Positions 1 through 6,558 of a stretch of 14,139 nt of DNA are shown here, in pieces. The notes below the pieces were generated by a model. That model had not been told where the DNA came from. It did not search any database and saw nothing but the letters and a program-made list of their open reading frames with translations. Origin of the DNA: JAAFHB01 sp038240855 (lineage in GTDB: Bacteria; Bacteroidota; Bacteroidia; Bacteroidales; Prolixibacteraceae); the NCBI GenBank assembly GCA_038240855.1, contig JBBRGI010000066.1, positions 1 through 14,139 of the forward strand, read 5' to 3'. The position numbers and the translations under genes are program-made. Numbering within the stretch: the first letter of the stretch is position 1; the number at the start of each line of letters is the position of its first letter.

Positions 1-363
1 GGGCATTACTCTCAATGGTATTACTCCTGCCGGGAGTAATTCTTTTAATTCCTTAATGCTGATTCCTGTCATCAGCGAGGCAATGATCTGGTCAGGTTTT
101 AAGTAAGATTTGATTTCGGAAATCACCTCAACCGCCTGGTAAGGTTTAACTGCCAGAATCACCATATCAGCTTCACTTACCGCTTTTTTATTATCACGTT
201 CTATATGGATTCCTTTCGCGGCGAGGTCATCGAGCAATTGTGTACGCCGACGTGTAACGGTAAGTTTGGAAGCTGAAATTCCTGCTTTTAAAAATCCCTC
301 GGCGACCGATCGCCCAAGGTTCCCTCCGCCTATAATCGCTATTTTCAGACTCTTTATTTCCAT
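1..363 (-). CDS. proC: Pyrroline-5-carboxylate reductase, N-terminal 121 residues (cut by window edge)
   Basis: ProC reduces 1-pyrroline-5-carboxylate to proline with NAD(P)H in the cytoplasm. The start ATG is at 363-361 and the frame stays open to the window edge. Residues 7-16 form the N-terminal Rossmann strand and glycine-rich turn (KIAIIGGGNLG), residues 67-75 read DMVILAVKP, a typical ProC segment after the second nucleotide-binding strand, and the visible part ends in PLRVMP, matching the family's 'R.MPN' block just before the cut. About 120 of a usual 260-280 residues are present. It lies 51 bp downstream of argD on the same strand and is probably the last visible member of the arg operon, tying proline synthesis to arginine synthesis. 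The family call is firm; the C-terminal catalytic and dimerisation half is outside the window. Confidence 0.9.
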   Translation of the reverse strand, partial: MEIKSLKIAIIGGGNLGRSVAEGFLKAGISASKLTVTRRRTQLLDDLAAKGIHIERDNKKAVSEADMVILAVKPYQAVEVISEIKSYLKPDQIIASLMTGISIKELKELLPAGVIPLRVMP

Positions 364-414
364 GAAATTGGTTGAATACTTAATTTTTTCGTGTTGTTTT
401 TTAAGTAACGCAAG

Positions 415-1545
415 TTACGATTTATTCAATACACGTACCAGCGCTGCGATAAATTGATCAGCTTGTGATCTGTTCAGGGTTAGCGGAGGAAGGATACGGA
501 TGGTATTTGTTCCGGTCACTCCTGTAAATATTTTTTCCCCAAAAAGCAATTGTTTTCTGATGGATGTGATCGGAAAATCAAATTCCAGACCAATCATTAA
601 TCCTTTGCCTCTAATTTGCCGGATATGGGGAATTTCGGCAACCTTAGACAATAAATAATTACCGACTTCGAGCGCATTTTCAACCAGCTTCTCTGCTTTC
701 ATAATTTCCAGTACCGCAATTCCGGCCGCACAGGCGAGGTAATTTCCGCCAAATGTGGTTCCCAACATCCCAAACCATGGTTTGAGTTTCGGATTGATCA
801 GAATTCCACCGATCGGAAAACCATTTCCCATCCCCTTGGCTATGGAGATGATATCCGGCTTTACATTGGCATATTGATGAGCAAAGAATTTTCCGCTCCG
901 CCCATATCCCGATTGTATTTCATCGAGAATGAGTAAAGCCCCGTAATCCTTGCATAAACGTGCTGCTGCTTCGAGGAAGGCAGGTTCAGGAACGCGGCAT
1001 CCTCCTATTCCCTGGATTCCTTCGACGATCACCGCTGCTACATCGCCAATTTGCAAGGCTTCTTCAAGTGCCGGTACATCATTCAGCGGTAACATTGTCC
1101 GCAAAACAGTATCGTTAAGCGGTGATATAATTTTTGGATTATCGGTCACAGCCACAGCGGCTGAAGTCCTTCCGTGAAATGACTTCTCAAAGTGGAGAAT
1201 CCTTCCTTTGCCAGTATGAAAGGAAGCCAGTTTCAGTGCATTCTCATTGGCTTCAGCACCCGAATTGCAGAGGAAAAGTGTGTAATCCTCATATCCTGAA
1301 AGTTCTCCCAGTTTTAATGCAAGTTCTTCCTGAACAGGGTTTTGAACAGAATTGGAATAGAAACCTATCCGGTTAAGCTGATCCGTAATTTTTGTTACAT
1401 ACTCCGGATGTGAGTGGCCGACAGAGATAACTGCGTGTCCTCCATACAAATCAAGATATTCAATACCTTTATCATCCGTAATATAACAGTTTTTAGCCGA
1501 TACCGGAACAATATCAAAAAGCGGGTAAACATCGAAAAGTTTCAT
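415..1545 (-). CDS. argD: N-acyl-ornithine aminotransferase (acetyl- or succinyl-), PLP-dependent class III
   Basis: This enzyme exchanges the amino group between glutamate and N-acyl-glutamate semialdehyde to give N-acyl-ornithine, using PLP. Its 376 residues fit the ArgD range (about 370-410). Visible class III landmarks are SGAEANE (95-101), the PLP-pyridine aspartate in LILDEIQ (D208), the Schiff-base lysine K237 in SIAKGMGNG, the GTTFGGN phosphate-binding block (262-268) and RGKGLMIGLEF (312-322). It follows argC after a 183-bp gap containing heptamer repeats and precedes proC by 51 bp. Close relatives include ornithine and 4-aminobutyrate aminotransferases, but the argC/argG neighbourhood favours ArgD. 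In Bacteroides the substrate is the N-succinyl form, established through the N-succinylornithine transcarbamylase of B. fragilis; the acyl group used here cannot be decided from sequence alone. Confidence 0.93.
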   Translation of the reverse strand: MKLFDVYPLFDIVPVSAKNCYITDDKGIEYLDLYGGHAVISVGHSHPEYVTKITDQLNRIGFYSNSVQNPVQEELALKLGELSGYEDYTLFLCNSGAEANENALKLASFHTGKGRILHFEKSFHGRTSAAVAVTDNPKIISPLNDTVLRTMLPLNDVPALEEALQIGDVAAVIVEGIQGIGGCRVPEPAFLEAAARLCKDYGALLILDEIQSGYGRSGKFFAHQYANVKPDIISIAKGMGNGFPIGGILINPKLKPWFGMLGTTFGGNYLACAAGIAVLEIMKAEKLVENALEVGNYLLSKVAEIPHIRQIRGKGLMIGLEFDFPITSIRKQLLFGEKIFTGVTGTNTIRILPPLTLNRSQADQFIAALVRVLNKS

Positions 1546-1562
1546 TTTGTATATTTTAAGAC

Positions 1563-1590
1563 ATTGCTTTCAGAAAAATTTTAAAGCAAT
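1563..1590 (-). other. Inverted repeat in the argD 5' region
   Basis: ATTGCTTT (1563-1570) and AAAGCAAT (1583-1590) form a perfect 8-bp inverted repeat with a 12-base A/T-rich loop, 17 bases upstream of the argD start. On the argD strand it is not followed by a T tract, so it is not an intrinsic terminator in that direction. It may be an RNA hairpin in the argD leader or a processing site in the argC-argD transcript. No function can be assigned. Confidence 0.3.
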
Positions 1591-1614
1591 TTTATTTTTT
1601 AATTTTAAGATTTA

Positions 1615-1642
1615 GCTGCTGGCTGCCGGCAACTGGCTGTTG
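1615..1642. repeat. Degenerate heptamer tandem repeat, four units
   Basis: Four consecutive 7-bp units read GCTGCTG, GCTGCCG, GCAACTG and GCTGTTG. All begin with GC and end with G. The block lies in the argC-argD gap, with a second, cleaner heptamer block 57 bp away. Related heptamers are, from memory, common in Bacteroidota intergenic DNA. No function is known to me. Confidence 0.6.
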
Positions 1643-1699
1643 GTGTTTAAATAACTGATAATTAAATAATTGGGTGATATGCGAAGAATTGATTGGCGT

Positions 1700-1727
1700 G
1701 CTCTTTGCTCTTTGCTCTTTGCCCTTT
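1700..1727. repeat. Heptamer tandem repeat (GCTCTTT) x4 abutting the argC stop
   Basis: The plus strand reads GCTCTTT three times, then GCCCTTT, followed by a partial unit GCT at 1728-1730. The argC stop codon (TAG on the minus strand, 1731-1729) lies in that partial fifth unit, so the array starts exactly where argC coding ends. It could expand or contract by slippage without changing the ArgC protein. Confidence 0.8.
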
Positions 1728-1728
1728 G

Positions 1729-2709
1729 CTAAAACCCAATCGCCTTTAAATTTAAACCACATCGCTCATCGATTCCGAACATCAGGTTCATATTTTGAAC
1801 GGCCTGGCCCGAAGCTCCCTTCAGCAGGTTGTCAATACAGGAAATGATCATCAGATTATTCCCGTGCTTTTCAAGGAAAAGCAATCCTTTATTCGTGTTT
1901 ACCACCTGTTTCAAATCCGGATTTACCGGTGCAAGATTAACAAACGGATGGGTGTCGTAGAATTTTGTATACAGGCGGGTTGCCGCTTCGGATGTACCTT
2001 CAAATTTTGTGTAAGCCGTTACAAAAATCCCGCGCGTATGATTTCCGCGGACCGGTATAAAATTTAGTTCCTTACTGAAACCGGGCTGGGCCTGGTAAAG
2101 GCTTTGATAAATTTCACCCAGGTGTTGATGTTCAAATGCTTTATAAACCGACAGGTTATTATCGCGCCAACTGAAATGAGAAGTTGGTGAAGGAGCCTGA
2201 CCAGCTCCGGTTGACCCTGTGATGGCATGAACATGCACATCATCTGAAAGCAAGCCTGCAGTGGCAAGGGGAAGAAGTGCCAACTGTATCGCAGTGGCAA
2301 AACATCCGGGATTCGCGATTTTTGTTGCCGACCGGATTTGCCCGCGGTTAAGTTCCGGCAATCCATAGACGAAATCATTGCCATCGCGCTTAAGCCTGAA
2401 ATCGTGACTAAGATCAATGATTTTTACCCGTGCCGGAAGGGCTGTCCTGGTGAGAAAGTCTATAGATTTACCATGCCCGGAACACAAAAACAGGACATCA
2501 GTATCCTCAAAATCGACATCTGCAAAGACCTGCCCGGTGTCTCCGAGCAGATCGGTATGGATGGCAGATATGAGCCGGCCGTTATTGCTGCTGCTTTGAA
2601 TATATTTCAATTCAACGGACGGGTGATAGAGTAATATCCTGATCAGTTCGCCTGCTGTATAACCGGCTCCGCCAACTATCCCGACCCTGATTTTTTTCAC
2701 TTCCGGCAT
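1729..2709 (-). CDS. argC: N-acyl-gamma-glutamyl-phosphate reductase
   Basis: ArgC reduces N-acyl-glutamyl-5-phosphate to the semialdehyde with NADPH, the step before ArgD. Its 326 residues are a normal length. The N-terminal NADP-binding turn is VGIVGGAGYTAGEL (9-22). The catalytic cysteine is C136 in NPGCFATA (133-140). GSTGAGQAPS (165-174), EHQHLGEI (193-200) with the conserved histidine region, PVRGNHTRG (219-227) and the C-terminal DNLLKGASGQAVQNMN (293-308) are all characteristic of the family. Its ATG overlaps the argG stop by one base (TAATG at 2711-2707), which suggests translational coupling. The start is well supported because the Rossmann strand begins at residue 7. Confidence 0.95.
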   Translation of the reverse strand: MPEVKKIRVGIVGGAGYTAGELIRILLYHPSVELKYIQSSSNNGRLISAIHTDLLGDTGQVFADVDFEDTDVLFLCSGHGKSIDFLTRTALPARVKIIDLSHDFRLKRDGNDFVYGLPELNRGQIRSATKIANPGCFATAIQLALLPLATAGLLSDDVHVHAITGSTGAGQAPSPTSHFSWRDNNLSVYKAFEHQHLGEIYQSLYQAQPGFSKELNFIPVRGNHTRGIFVTAYTKFEGTSEAATRLYTKFYDTHPFVNLAPVNPDLKQVVNTNKGLLFLEKHGNNLMIISCIDNLLKGASGQAVQNMNLMFGIDERCGLNLKAIGF

Positions 2710-3899
2710 TATTTTTTATTTACGGAATGATAGATTTTTAACTGGTTGGCCAGAATTTTGGTAAATCCTTTGGCGTCATCGGCAGACCATCCTTTGTTCA
2801 TCTCACCATATTGTCCGAATTCAGAATTCATTAAATCGTGTTCCGATTCAATTCCAACCAACTGAAAATGATAAGGCTTAAGGGTAATTATTACCTTGCC
2901 GGTAACCTTTTCCTGGCTGTTTTCGAGGAATTTCTCGATATCGCGCATTACCGGTTCGAGATACATTGCCTCGTGTAAAAACATGCCGTACCAATTTCCA
3001 AGCTGCTCTTTCCAGTATTGCTGCCATTTGGTAAGTGTATGTTTTTCGAGCATTTGATGTGCTTTTATAATCAGCATCGGCGCAGCGGCTTCGAATCCTA
3101 CCCGTCCCTTAATGCCGATGATTGTATCGCCGATGTGCATATCACGTCCGACTGCCCATGCTGAACCGAGTTGTTCGACTTCGTTAATGGAATCTACCGG
3201 GTTACGGTGTGTTTTCCCGTTTACTCCGCGTAGCTGCCCTTTAAGAAATTCAAGCGTGATTGTTTCTTCACCCTCTTTTTGCAGATGCGAAGGATAAGCC
3301 TCTTCGGGAAGTGTGGAGTTGCTATGAAGGGTTTCTTTTCCGCCAATGCTTGTACCCCAGAGTCCTTTATTTACCGAATAGGCCATCTTTTCGAAATTAT
3401 CGACAACGCCATGTTCGCGCAAATAACTGATTTCGGCTTCACGCGATAACTCCAGGTCACGTGTGGGGGTAATAATCTTGATTTCGGGTGCAAGCACTTC
3501 GAATGCGAGGTCAAAACGGATCTGATCATTGCCAGCACCTGTACTGCCATGAGCGACATAACCGGCTCCGATACTTTTAGCATATTCGATGACTGCAAAT
3601 GCCTGGAAAATACGTTCTGAACTTACGGAAATAGGATAGGTGTTGTTCCTCAATACATTACCATATACCATGTACTTGATTCCCTTGTTATAATACTCAT
3701 CGGTGACATCAATCATCTTGTGTGATTTAACACCCAGGGCGTAAGCTTTTTTCTCGATCACAGCAAGTTCTTCCTTCGAAAATCCACCCGTGTTGGCTAT
3801 TGCTGTATGAACTTCCATCCCTTTTTCAACCGACAGATAAATTGCACAAAACGAAGTATCGAGCCCTCCGCTAAATGCTAATACTACCTTTTCTTTCAT
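2709..3899 (-). CDS. argG: Argininosuccinate synthase
   Basis: ArgG condenses citrulline and aspartate with ATP, giving argininosuccinate, AMP and pyrophosphate. The 396 residues match the usual 395-450. The N-terminal PP-loop AFSGGLDTS (8-16) binds ATP. AHGSTGAGNDQIRFD (116-130) is the citrulline/aspartate-binding block, with STGAG where many bacteria have CTGKG. NKGLWGTSIGG (177-187) is another conserved segment. The C-terminal part carries GIKGRVGFEAAAP, close to the usual 'G.KSRG.YE.P' block. It lies 69 bp downstream of the GNAT gene and overlaps argC by one base. The order argG before argC, rather than beside argH, fits the Bacteroidota operon. Confidence 0.96.
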   Translation of the reverse strand: MKEKVVLAFSGGLDTSFCAIYLSVEKGMEVHTAIANTGGFSKEELAVIEKKAYALGVKSHKMIDVTDEYYNKGIKYMVYGNVLRNNTYPISVSSERIFQAFAVIEYAKSIGAGYVAHGSTGAGNDQIRFDLAFEVLAPEIKIITPTRDLELSREAEISYLREHGVVDNFEKMAYSVNKGLWGTSIGGKETLHSNSTLPEEAYPSHLQKEGEETITLEFLKGQLRGVNGKTHRNPVDSINEVEQLGSAWAVGRDMHIGDTIIGIKGRVGFEAAAPMLIIKAHQMLEKHTLTKWQQYWKEQLGNWYGMFLHEAMYLEPVMRDIEKFLENSQEKVTGKVIITLKPYHFQLVGIESEHDLMNSEFGQYGEMNKGWSADDAKGFTKILANQLKIYHSVNKK

Positions 3900-3968
3900 A
3901 ACTTTTAAATTTTTAATGAATTAGCTTTTTGATTTTTTTAATTATATAAATGTCAAGAAACTACATGA

Positions 3969-4661
3969 TTATGAATGTCCCGGAATAATATTCTTTGCCC
4001 AGGTAATGGCCGAGAACTGCAATTTCTCGTTTTTCCGTTTTTCGAGCCACTCCTTATAAATTTTGAATGGAGTTTTTGGCTTTTGCTTCGTTGCTTCCCA
4101 GGCCGGATCGTACAGCATGCCGGTACACAAACATTTGGTTTTATTCATCCGGAGCAAAATGTCGTAATTAACACAACTCTGACATCCTTTCCAGAATTGC
4201 TCATCATCTGTTAATTCCGAAAAGGTGACAGGACGATAACCCAGTTCCGAGTTAATTTTCATCACAGCCAGGCCGGTGGTTAACCCAAAAAGTTTGGCAT
4301 TGGGGTATTTTTTACGGGATAAGTCGAAGGCCATCATTTTAATACTTCGTGCAAGGCCATGCCCGCGATAATCCCAATGAACGATCAGCCCCGAGTTGGC
4401 CACATACCGGCCATCATTCCATGTTTCAATATAGCAAAATCCCGCAAAGCGTTCACCGTCAATTGCAATTATCGCTTTTCCTTCCTGGATTTTGGAGGCA
4501 ATATATTCGTGTGTACGACGTGCTATCCCTGTACCGCGTTCAAGCGATGCTTTTTCAATGGTGTCATTTATTTCATCAACATAACGCAGGTGTTGTTCTC
4601 CGGCAATCATTATCTGAATACCAGGTTTTGTCTGCTTATCTTCTTTTTTCTTAAATATCAT
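3969..4661 (-). CDS. GNAT-family N-acyltransferase, candidate N-acyl-glutamate synthase, with Cys-rich C-terminal region
   Basis: A GNAT fold is seen from about residue 16 to 150. The acyl-CoA pyrophosphate-binding turn is YRGHGLARSI (98-107), preceded by the strand SGLIVHWD (90-97), and NSELGYRP (137-144) matches the C-terminal GNAT 'LGF' motif. The roughly 80 residues after it are unlike a minimal GNAT: C160, C163, C177 and C179 form CX2C-X13-CXC, resembling a metal-binding knuckle, followed by a basic helical tail. The gene sits between argR and argG (22 and 69 bp gaps), where the missing first enzyme of arginine synthesis would be expected. I infer that it acylates glutamate with acetyl-CoA or succinyl-CoA. 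I recall the equivalent Bacteroides gene being linked to arginine synthesis by mutant data, but could not check this. It is unlike classical ArgA (amino-acid kinase domain plus GNAT) and ArgJ. Confidence 0.85.
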   Translation of the reverse strand: MIFKKKEDKQTKPGIQIMIAGEQHLRYVDEINDTIEKASLERGTGIARRTHEYIASKIQEGKAIIAIDGERFAGFCYIETWNDGRYVANSGLIVHWDYRGHGLARSIKMMAFDLSRKKYPNAKLFGLTTGLAVMKINSELGYRPVTFSELTDDEQFWKGCQSCVNYDILLRMNKTKCLCTGMLYDPAWEATKQKPKTPFKIYKEWLEKRKNEKLQFSAITWAKNIIPGHS

Positions 4662-4683
4662 AGCGTTTAAAAATCAACATTCA

Positions 4684-5169
4684 CTAAATTTTACTCTCAA
4701 GTTTTGGCATTATTGCTTTTAATGCCTGAATCACATCATTACGTCCGACACCTTCACGCATAATCAGCAATATGGTGTCATCACCGGCCACTGTTCCAAG
4801 AATCTGGGACGGATTTGCCTTATCAATCATGATGGCTACACTGTTAGCATATCCCGGCAGGGTTTTTATAACTCCAAGATTTCCGGAGAACTCAATTCCC
4901 ACCACACCATCGGCTATAAAATCCAGGCGCGACAATTCTGATACAGATTGCTGATTACCAGTATTTGTGCCACCCAACCGATAGATATATCCTTTTTTGG
5001 CATCGCTCACTTTCATTACCTGCATCGTTTTCAGATCACGCGAAAGCGTCGCCTGTGCGACATCGCATCCCTGGTCCAGTAACCGGATTTGCAATTCCTC
5101 CTGACTTGCGATTATCTCTTCCGAAATAATGGTTTTAATTAACTGAATTCTTTCAGACCGATTTTTCAT
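4684..5169 (-). CDS. argR: Arginine repressor ArgR
   Basis: ArgR is the arginine-responsive hexameric regulator of arginine genes. Its 161 residues are typical (about 150-160). The N-terminal winged helix-turn-helix spans about residues 6-65, with SQEELQIRL (22-30) as first helix and ATLSRDLKTMQ (40-50) as recognition helix with the conserved 'SRDL'. A short linker (66-80) leads to the C-terminal oligomerisation domain, whose GTVAGDDT (125-132) carries the paired aspartates that contact arginine in known ArgR structures. It is the first gene of the minus-strand arg operon and is divergent from carA, with 309 bp between the starts. An ARG-box-like palindrome lies two bases upstream of its start codon, so autoregulation is likely. 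Confidence 0.95.
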   Translation of the reverse strand: MKNRSERIQLIKTIISEEIIASQEELQIRLLDQGCDVAQATLSRDLKTMQVMKVSDAKKGYIYRLGGTNTGNQQSVSELSRLDFIADGVVGIEFSGNLGVIKTLPGYANSVAIMIDKANPSQILGTVAGDDTILLIMREGVGRNDVIQALKAIMPKLESKI

Positions 5170-5171
5170 GA

Positions 5172-5187
5172 ACGAATATTTATTCTA
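5172..5187. promoter_or_regulatory. ARG-box-like palindrome at the argR start
   Basis: GAATATTTATTC (5174-5185) is a palindrome with perfect 5-bp arms around a TT centre. It matches the core of the ArgR operator consensus from E. coli (TGAATnnnnATTCA), differing only in the outermost T and A. It lies immediately upstream of the argR ATG (5169-5167), where bound ArgR would block transcription or the leader of its own operon. The site is inferred from the consensus; binding by this ArgR is not shown. Confidence 0.55.
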
Positions 5188-5234
5188 CCAAAGAGTGCAA
5201 TTTTATACAATTTTTTTGATATATTCTTATTATG

Positions 5235-5289
5235 TGCATAAATATTTAATACTAACTGCAAATATTAAATTAATGTGAATAATTATAAA
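5235..5289. promoter_or_regulatory. Cluster of weak ARG-box-like half sites upstream of carA
   Basis: Three related A/T-rich segments follow each other: TGCATAAATATTTAAT (5235-5250), TGCAAATATTAAAT (5257-5270) and TGAATAATTATAAA (5276-5289). Each has a good left arm (TGCAT, TGCAA, TGAAT) and a poor right arm. Their starts are 22 and 19 bp apart, near the two-turn spacing of paired ARG boxes in E. coli, and the last ends just upstream of the carA -33 element. ArgR control of carAB is plausible, but A/T-rich DNA gives such matches easily. Confidence 0.35.
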
Positions 5290-5303
5290 ATCAAAACTAT
5301 GCC

Positions 5304-5334
5304 TTTGTGAGTTTCGCAGAATAGACTACTTTTG
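5304..5334 (+). promoter_or_regulatory. carA promoter, Bacteroidota type
   Basis: TTTG (5304-5307) and TACTTTTG (5327-5334) match the Bacteroidota primary sigma consensus (TTTG -33, TAnnTTTG -7) exactly, with a 19-bp spacer inside the accepted 19-21 bp range. Transcription would start near 5339-5342, leaving a leader of about 138 nt before carA. That is long enough to hold the terminator-like hairpin at 5381-5429. Confidence 0.7.
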
Positions 5335-5366
5335 CACCTGTGCGACATCAAAAAAGAATATCGAGG

Positions 5367-5411
5367 ATGAAGACGCCCGGAAATGCGTTTTTGCTACTGA
5401 TAAAAAAGTAG
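5367..5411 (+). CDS. Possible 14-codon leader peptide of carAB
   Basis: A short open frame starts at ATG 5367-5369 and stops at TAG 5409-5411, encoding MKTPGNAFLLLIKK. It is preceded by an A-rich stretch (5349-5357), the usual context for starts in this phylum, and begins about 26 nt after the predicted transcript start. The frame runs through the 5' arm, the loop and the beginning of the 3' arm of the following terminator hairpin. A ribosome finishing it would melt that hairpin. It has no arginine codon; three leucine codons are consecutive (5391-5399). A frame this short can occur by chance, so the call rests on its position. Confidence 0.35.
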   Translation: MKTPGNAFLLLIKK

Positions 5412-5429
5412 TGAAAACGCATTTTTTTT
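5381..5429 (+). terminator. Intrinsic terminator in the carA leader (putative attenuator)
   Basis: Bases 5381-5398 pair with 5407-5424 in a continuous 18-bp stem containing two G-U pairs, closed by an 8-base loop and followed by T at 5422-5429. The core AATGCGTTTT/AAAACGCATT is perfect. On the other strand the tail is only TTT followed by CC, so termination should favour the plus direction. No plus-strand gene lies upstream (argR is divergent), so the only transcript it can stop is the one starting at the carA promoter. That makes it a likely attenuator for carAB. Confidence 0.8.
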
Positions 5430-5478
5430 GCGAATTAAGTGCATATAAATAAGTTAACAAGAGTAAAACCAGCGTATA

Positions 5479-6558
5479 ATGCGAAAAGTAAAACTGATTC
5501 TTGAGGATGGAACAGTGTTGGAAGGGAAATCATTCGGTTACGAAAAGTCGGTTGCCGGGGAGGTAGTTTTTTATACCGCGATGACCGGATATCCCGAAAG
5601 TATGACTGATCCCTCCTATACGGGACAAATACTTGTTTCAACCTACCCGTTGATCGGAAATTATGGTGTACCTAAAAATTTGATGCAAAATGGCATACAC
5701 AGGCATTTTGAATCGGATAAGATACATATAACAGCCTTGATTGTCTCCGATTATTCAGTGGGTTTCAGTCACTGGAATGCCAGTATGAATCTTGGTGACT
5801 GGCTTAAATCACAGCATATTCCGGGCCTGTATGATATCGATACCCGTTTACTGACTAAGATTCTTCGTGAACAAGGTTCATTGCTGGGAAAAATTGAGTT
5901 CGAAGAGGAGGAGATCGAATTCTTTGATCCGAACCTGGTTAATCTTGTTGCCATTGCCAGCACGAATACGGTTGAAACTTACGGAGACGGAGAATTTAAA
6001 ATCGTGCTTGTAGATTGCGGTGTAAAAAACAATATTATACGTTGTCTTCTAAACCGGAATGCAACAGTAATCAGGGTTCCATGGGATTATGATTTTACCC
6101 TGCTTGACTACGACGGACTTTTCCTGACTAATGGACCCGGCGACCCGACCATGTGTGAAATCACAGTAAAATATATACGTACTGCGATTGAACGTGAAAA
6201 ACCTATAATGGGAATCTGTCTGGGAAACCAACTTCTGGGACTTGCTGCGGGGGGAGAAACGTACAAATTGAAATACGGTCATCGGAGTCATAATCAGCCG
6301 GTATTGCTCAAAGGGACCAACCGCTGTTTTATTACATCACAAAATCATGGTTTTGCCATTGCCGACGAAACACTTCCGCAAGACTGGGAGCCGTTGTTTG
6401 TTAATGTAAACGATAATACCAACGAAGGAATCCGACATAAGTCGAAACCGTTTTTTTCGACACAATTCCATCCCGAAGCCTCTTCAGGCCCTGTGGATAC
6501 AGAATATCTTTTTGACGATTTTATTGAAAGTGTAAAAAAAGCAAAGGCAAGTAAATGA
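5479..6558 (+). CDS. carA: Carbamoyl-phosphate synthase, small (glutaminase) subunit
   Basis: CarA hydrolyses glutamine and channels ammonia to CarB. The 359 residues are slightly shorter than the E. coli subunit (about 380). The N-terminal CPSase small-chain domain occupies residues 1-150 (LILEDGTVLEGKSFG; GEVVFYTAMTGYPESMTDPSY). The C-terminal class I amidotransferase domain starts near 173. NGPGDP (218-223) is the oxyanion-hole strand. The nucleophile is C247 in GICLGNQ (245-251), and H331 and E333 in QFHPEAS (329-335) complete the triad. SQNHGFAI (287-294) is typical of CarA. Its TGA overlaps the carB ATG (ATGA, 6555-6558), which ties production of the two subunits. The start follows an A-rich leader and coincides with the beginning of the conserved domain. 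Confidence 0.96.
   Translation: MRKVKLILEDGTVLEGKSFGYEKSVAGEVVFYTAMTGYPESMTDPSYTGQILVSTYPLIGNYGVPKNLMQNGIHRHFESDKIHITALIVSDYSVGFSHWNASMNLGDWLKSQHIPGLYDIDTRLLTKILREQGSLLGKIEFEEEEIEFFDPNLVNLVAIASTNTVETYGDGEFKIVLVDCGVKNNIIRCLLNRNATVIRVPWDYDFTLLDYDGLFLTNGPGDPTMCEITVKYIRTAIEREKPIMGICLGNQLLGLAAGGETYKLKYGHRSHNQPVLLKGTNRCFITSQNHGFAIADETLPQDWEPLFVNVNDNTNEGIRHKSKPFFSTQFHPEASSGPVDTEYLFDDFIESVKKAKASK

Noticed and set aside
405..418. GTAAC-GCAA-GTTAC inverted repeat at the argD stop as a terminator before proC
   Set aside because: The stem is only 5 bp and is followed by A-rich rather than T-rich sequence on the transcribed strand; proC probably continues the operon.
1563..1606. Hairpin plus T-rich run as a plus-strand terminator
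   Set aside because: No plus-strand gene ends here, and the region is generally A/T-rich. It was kept only as an unexplained inverted repeat.
1700..1730. Heptamer array as a CRISPR-like repeat
   Set aside because: Units are contiguous 7-mers without spacers, and no cas genes are near.
2064..2634. Longer alternative open frames over argC (117 aa minus, 98 aa plus)
   Set aside because: They lie entirely within argC, whose catalytic motifs are intact, and encode no recognisable domain.
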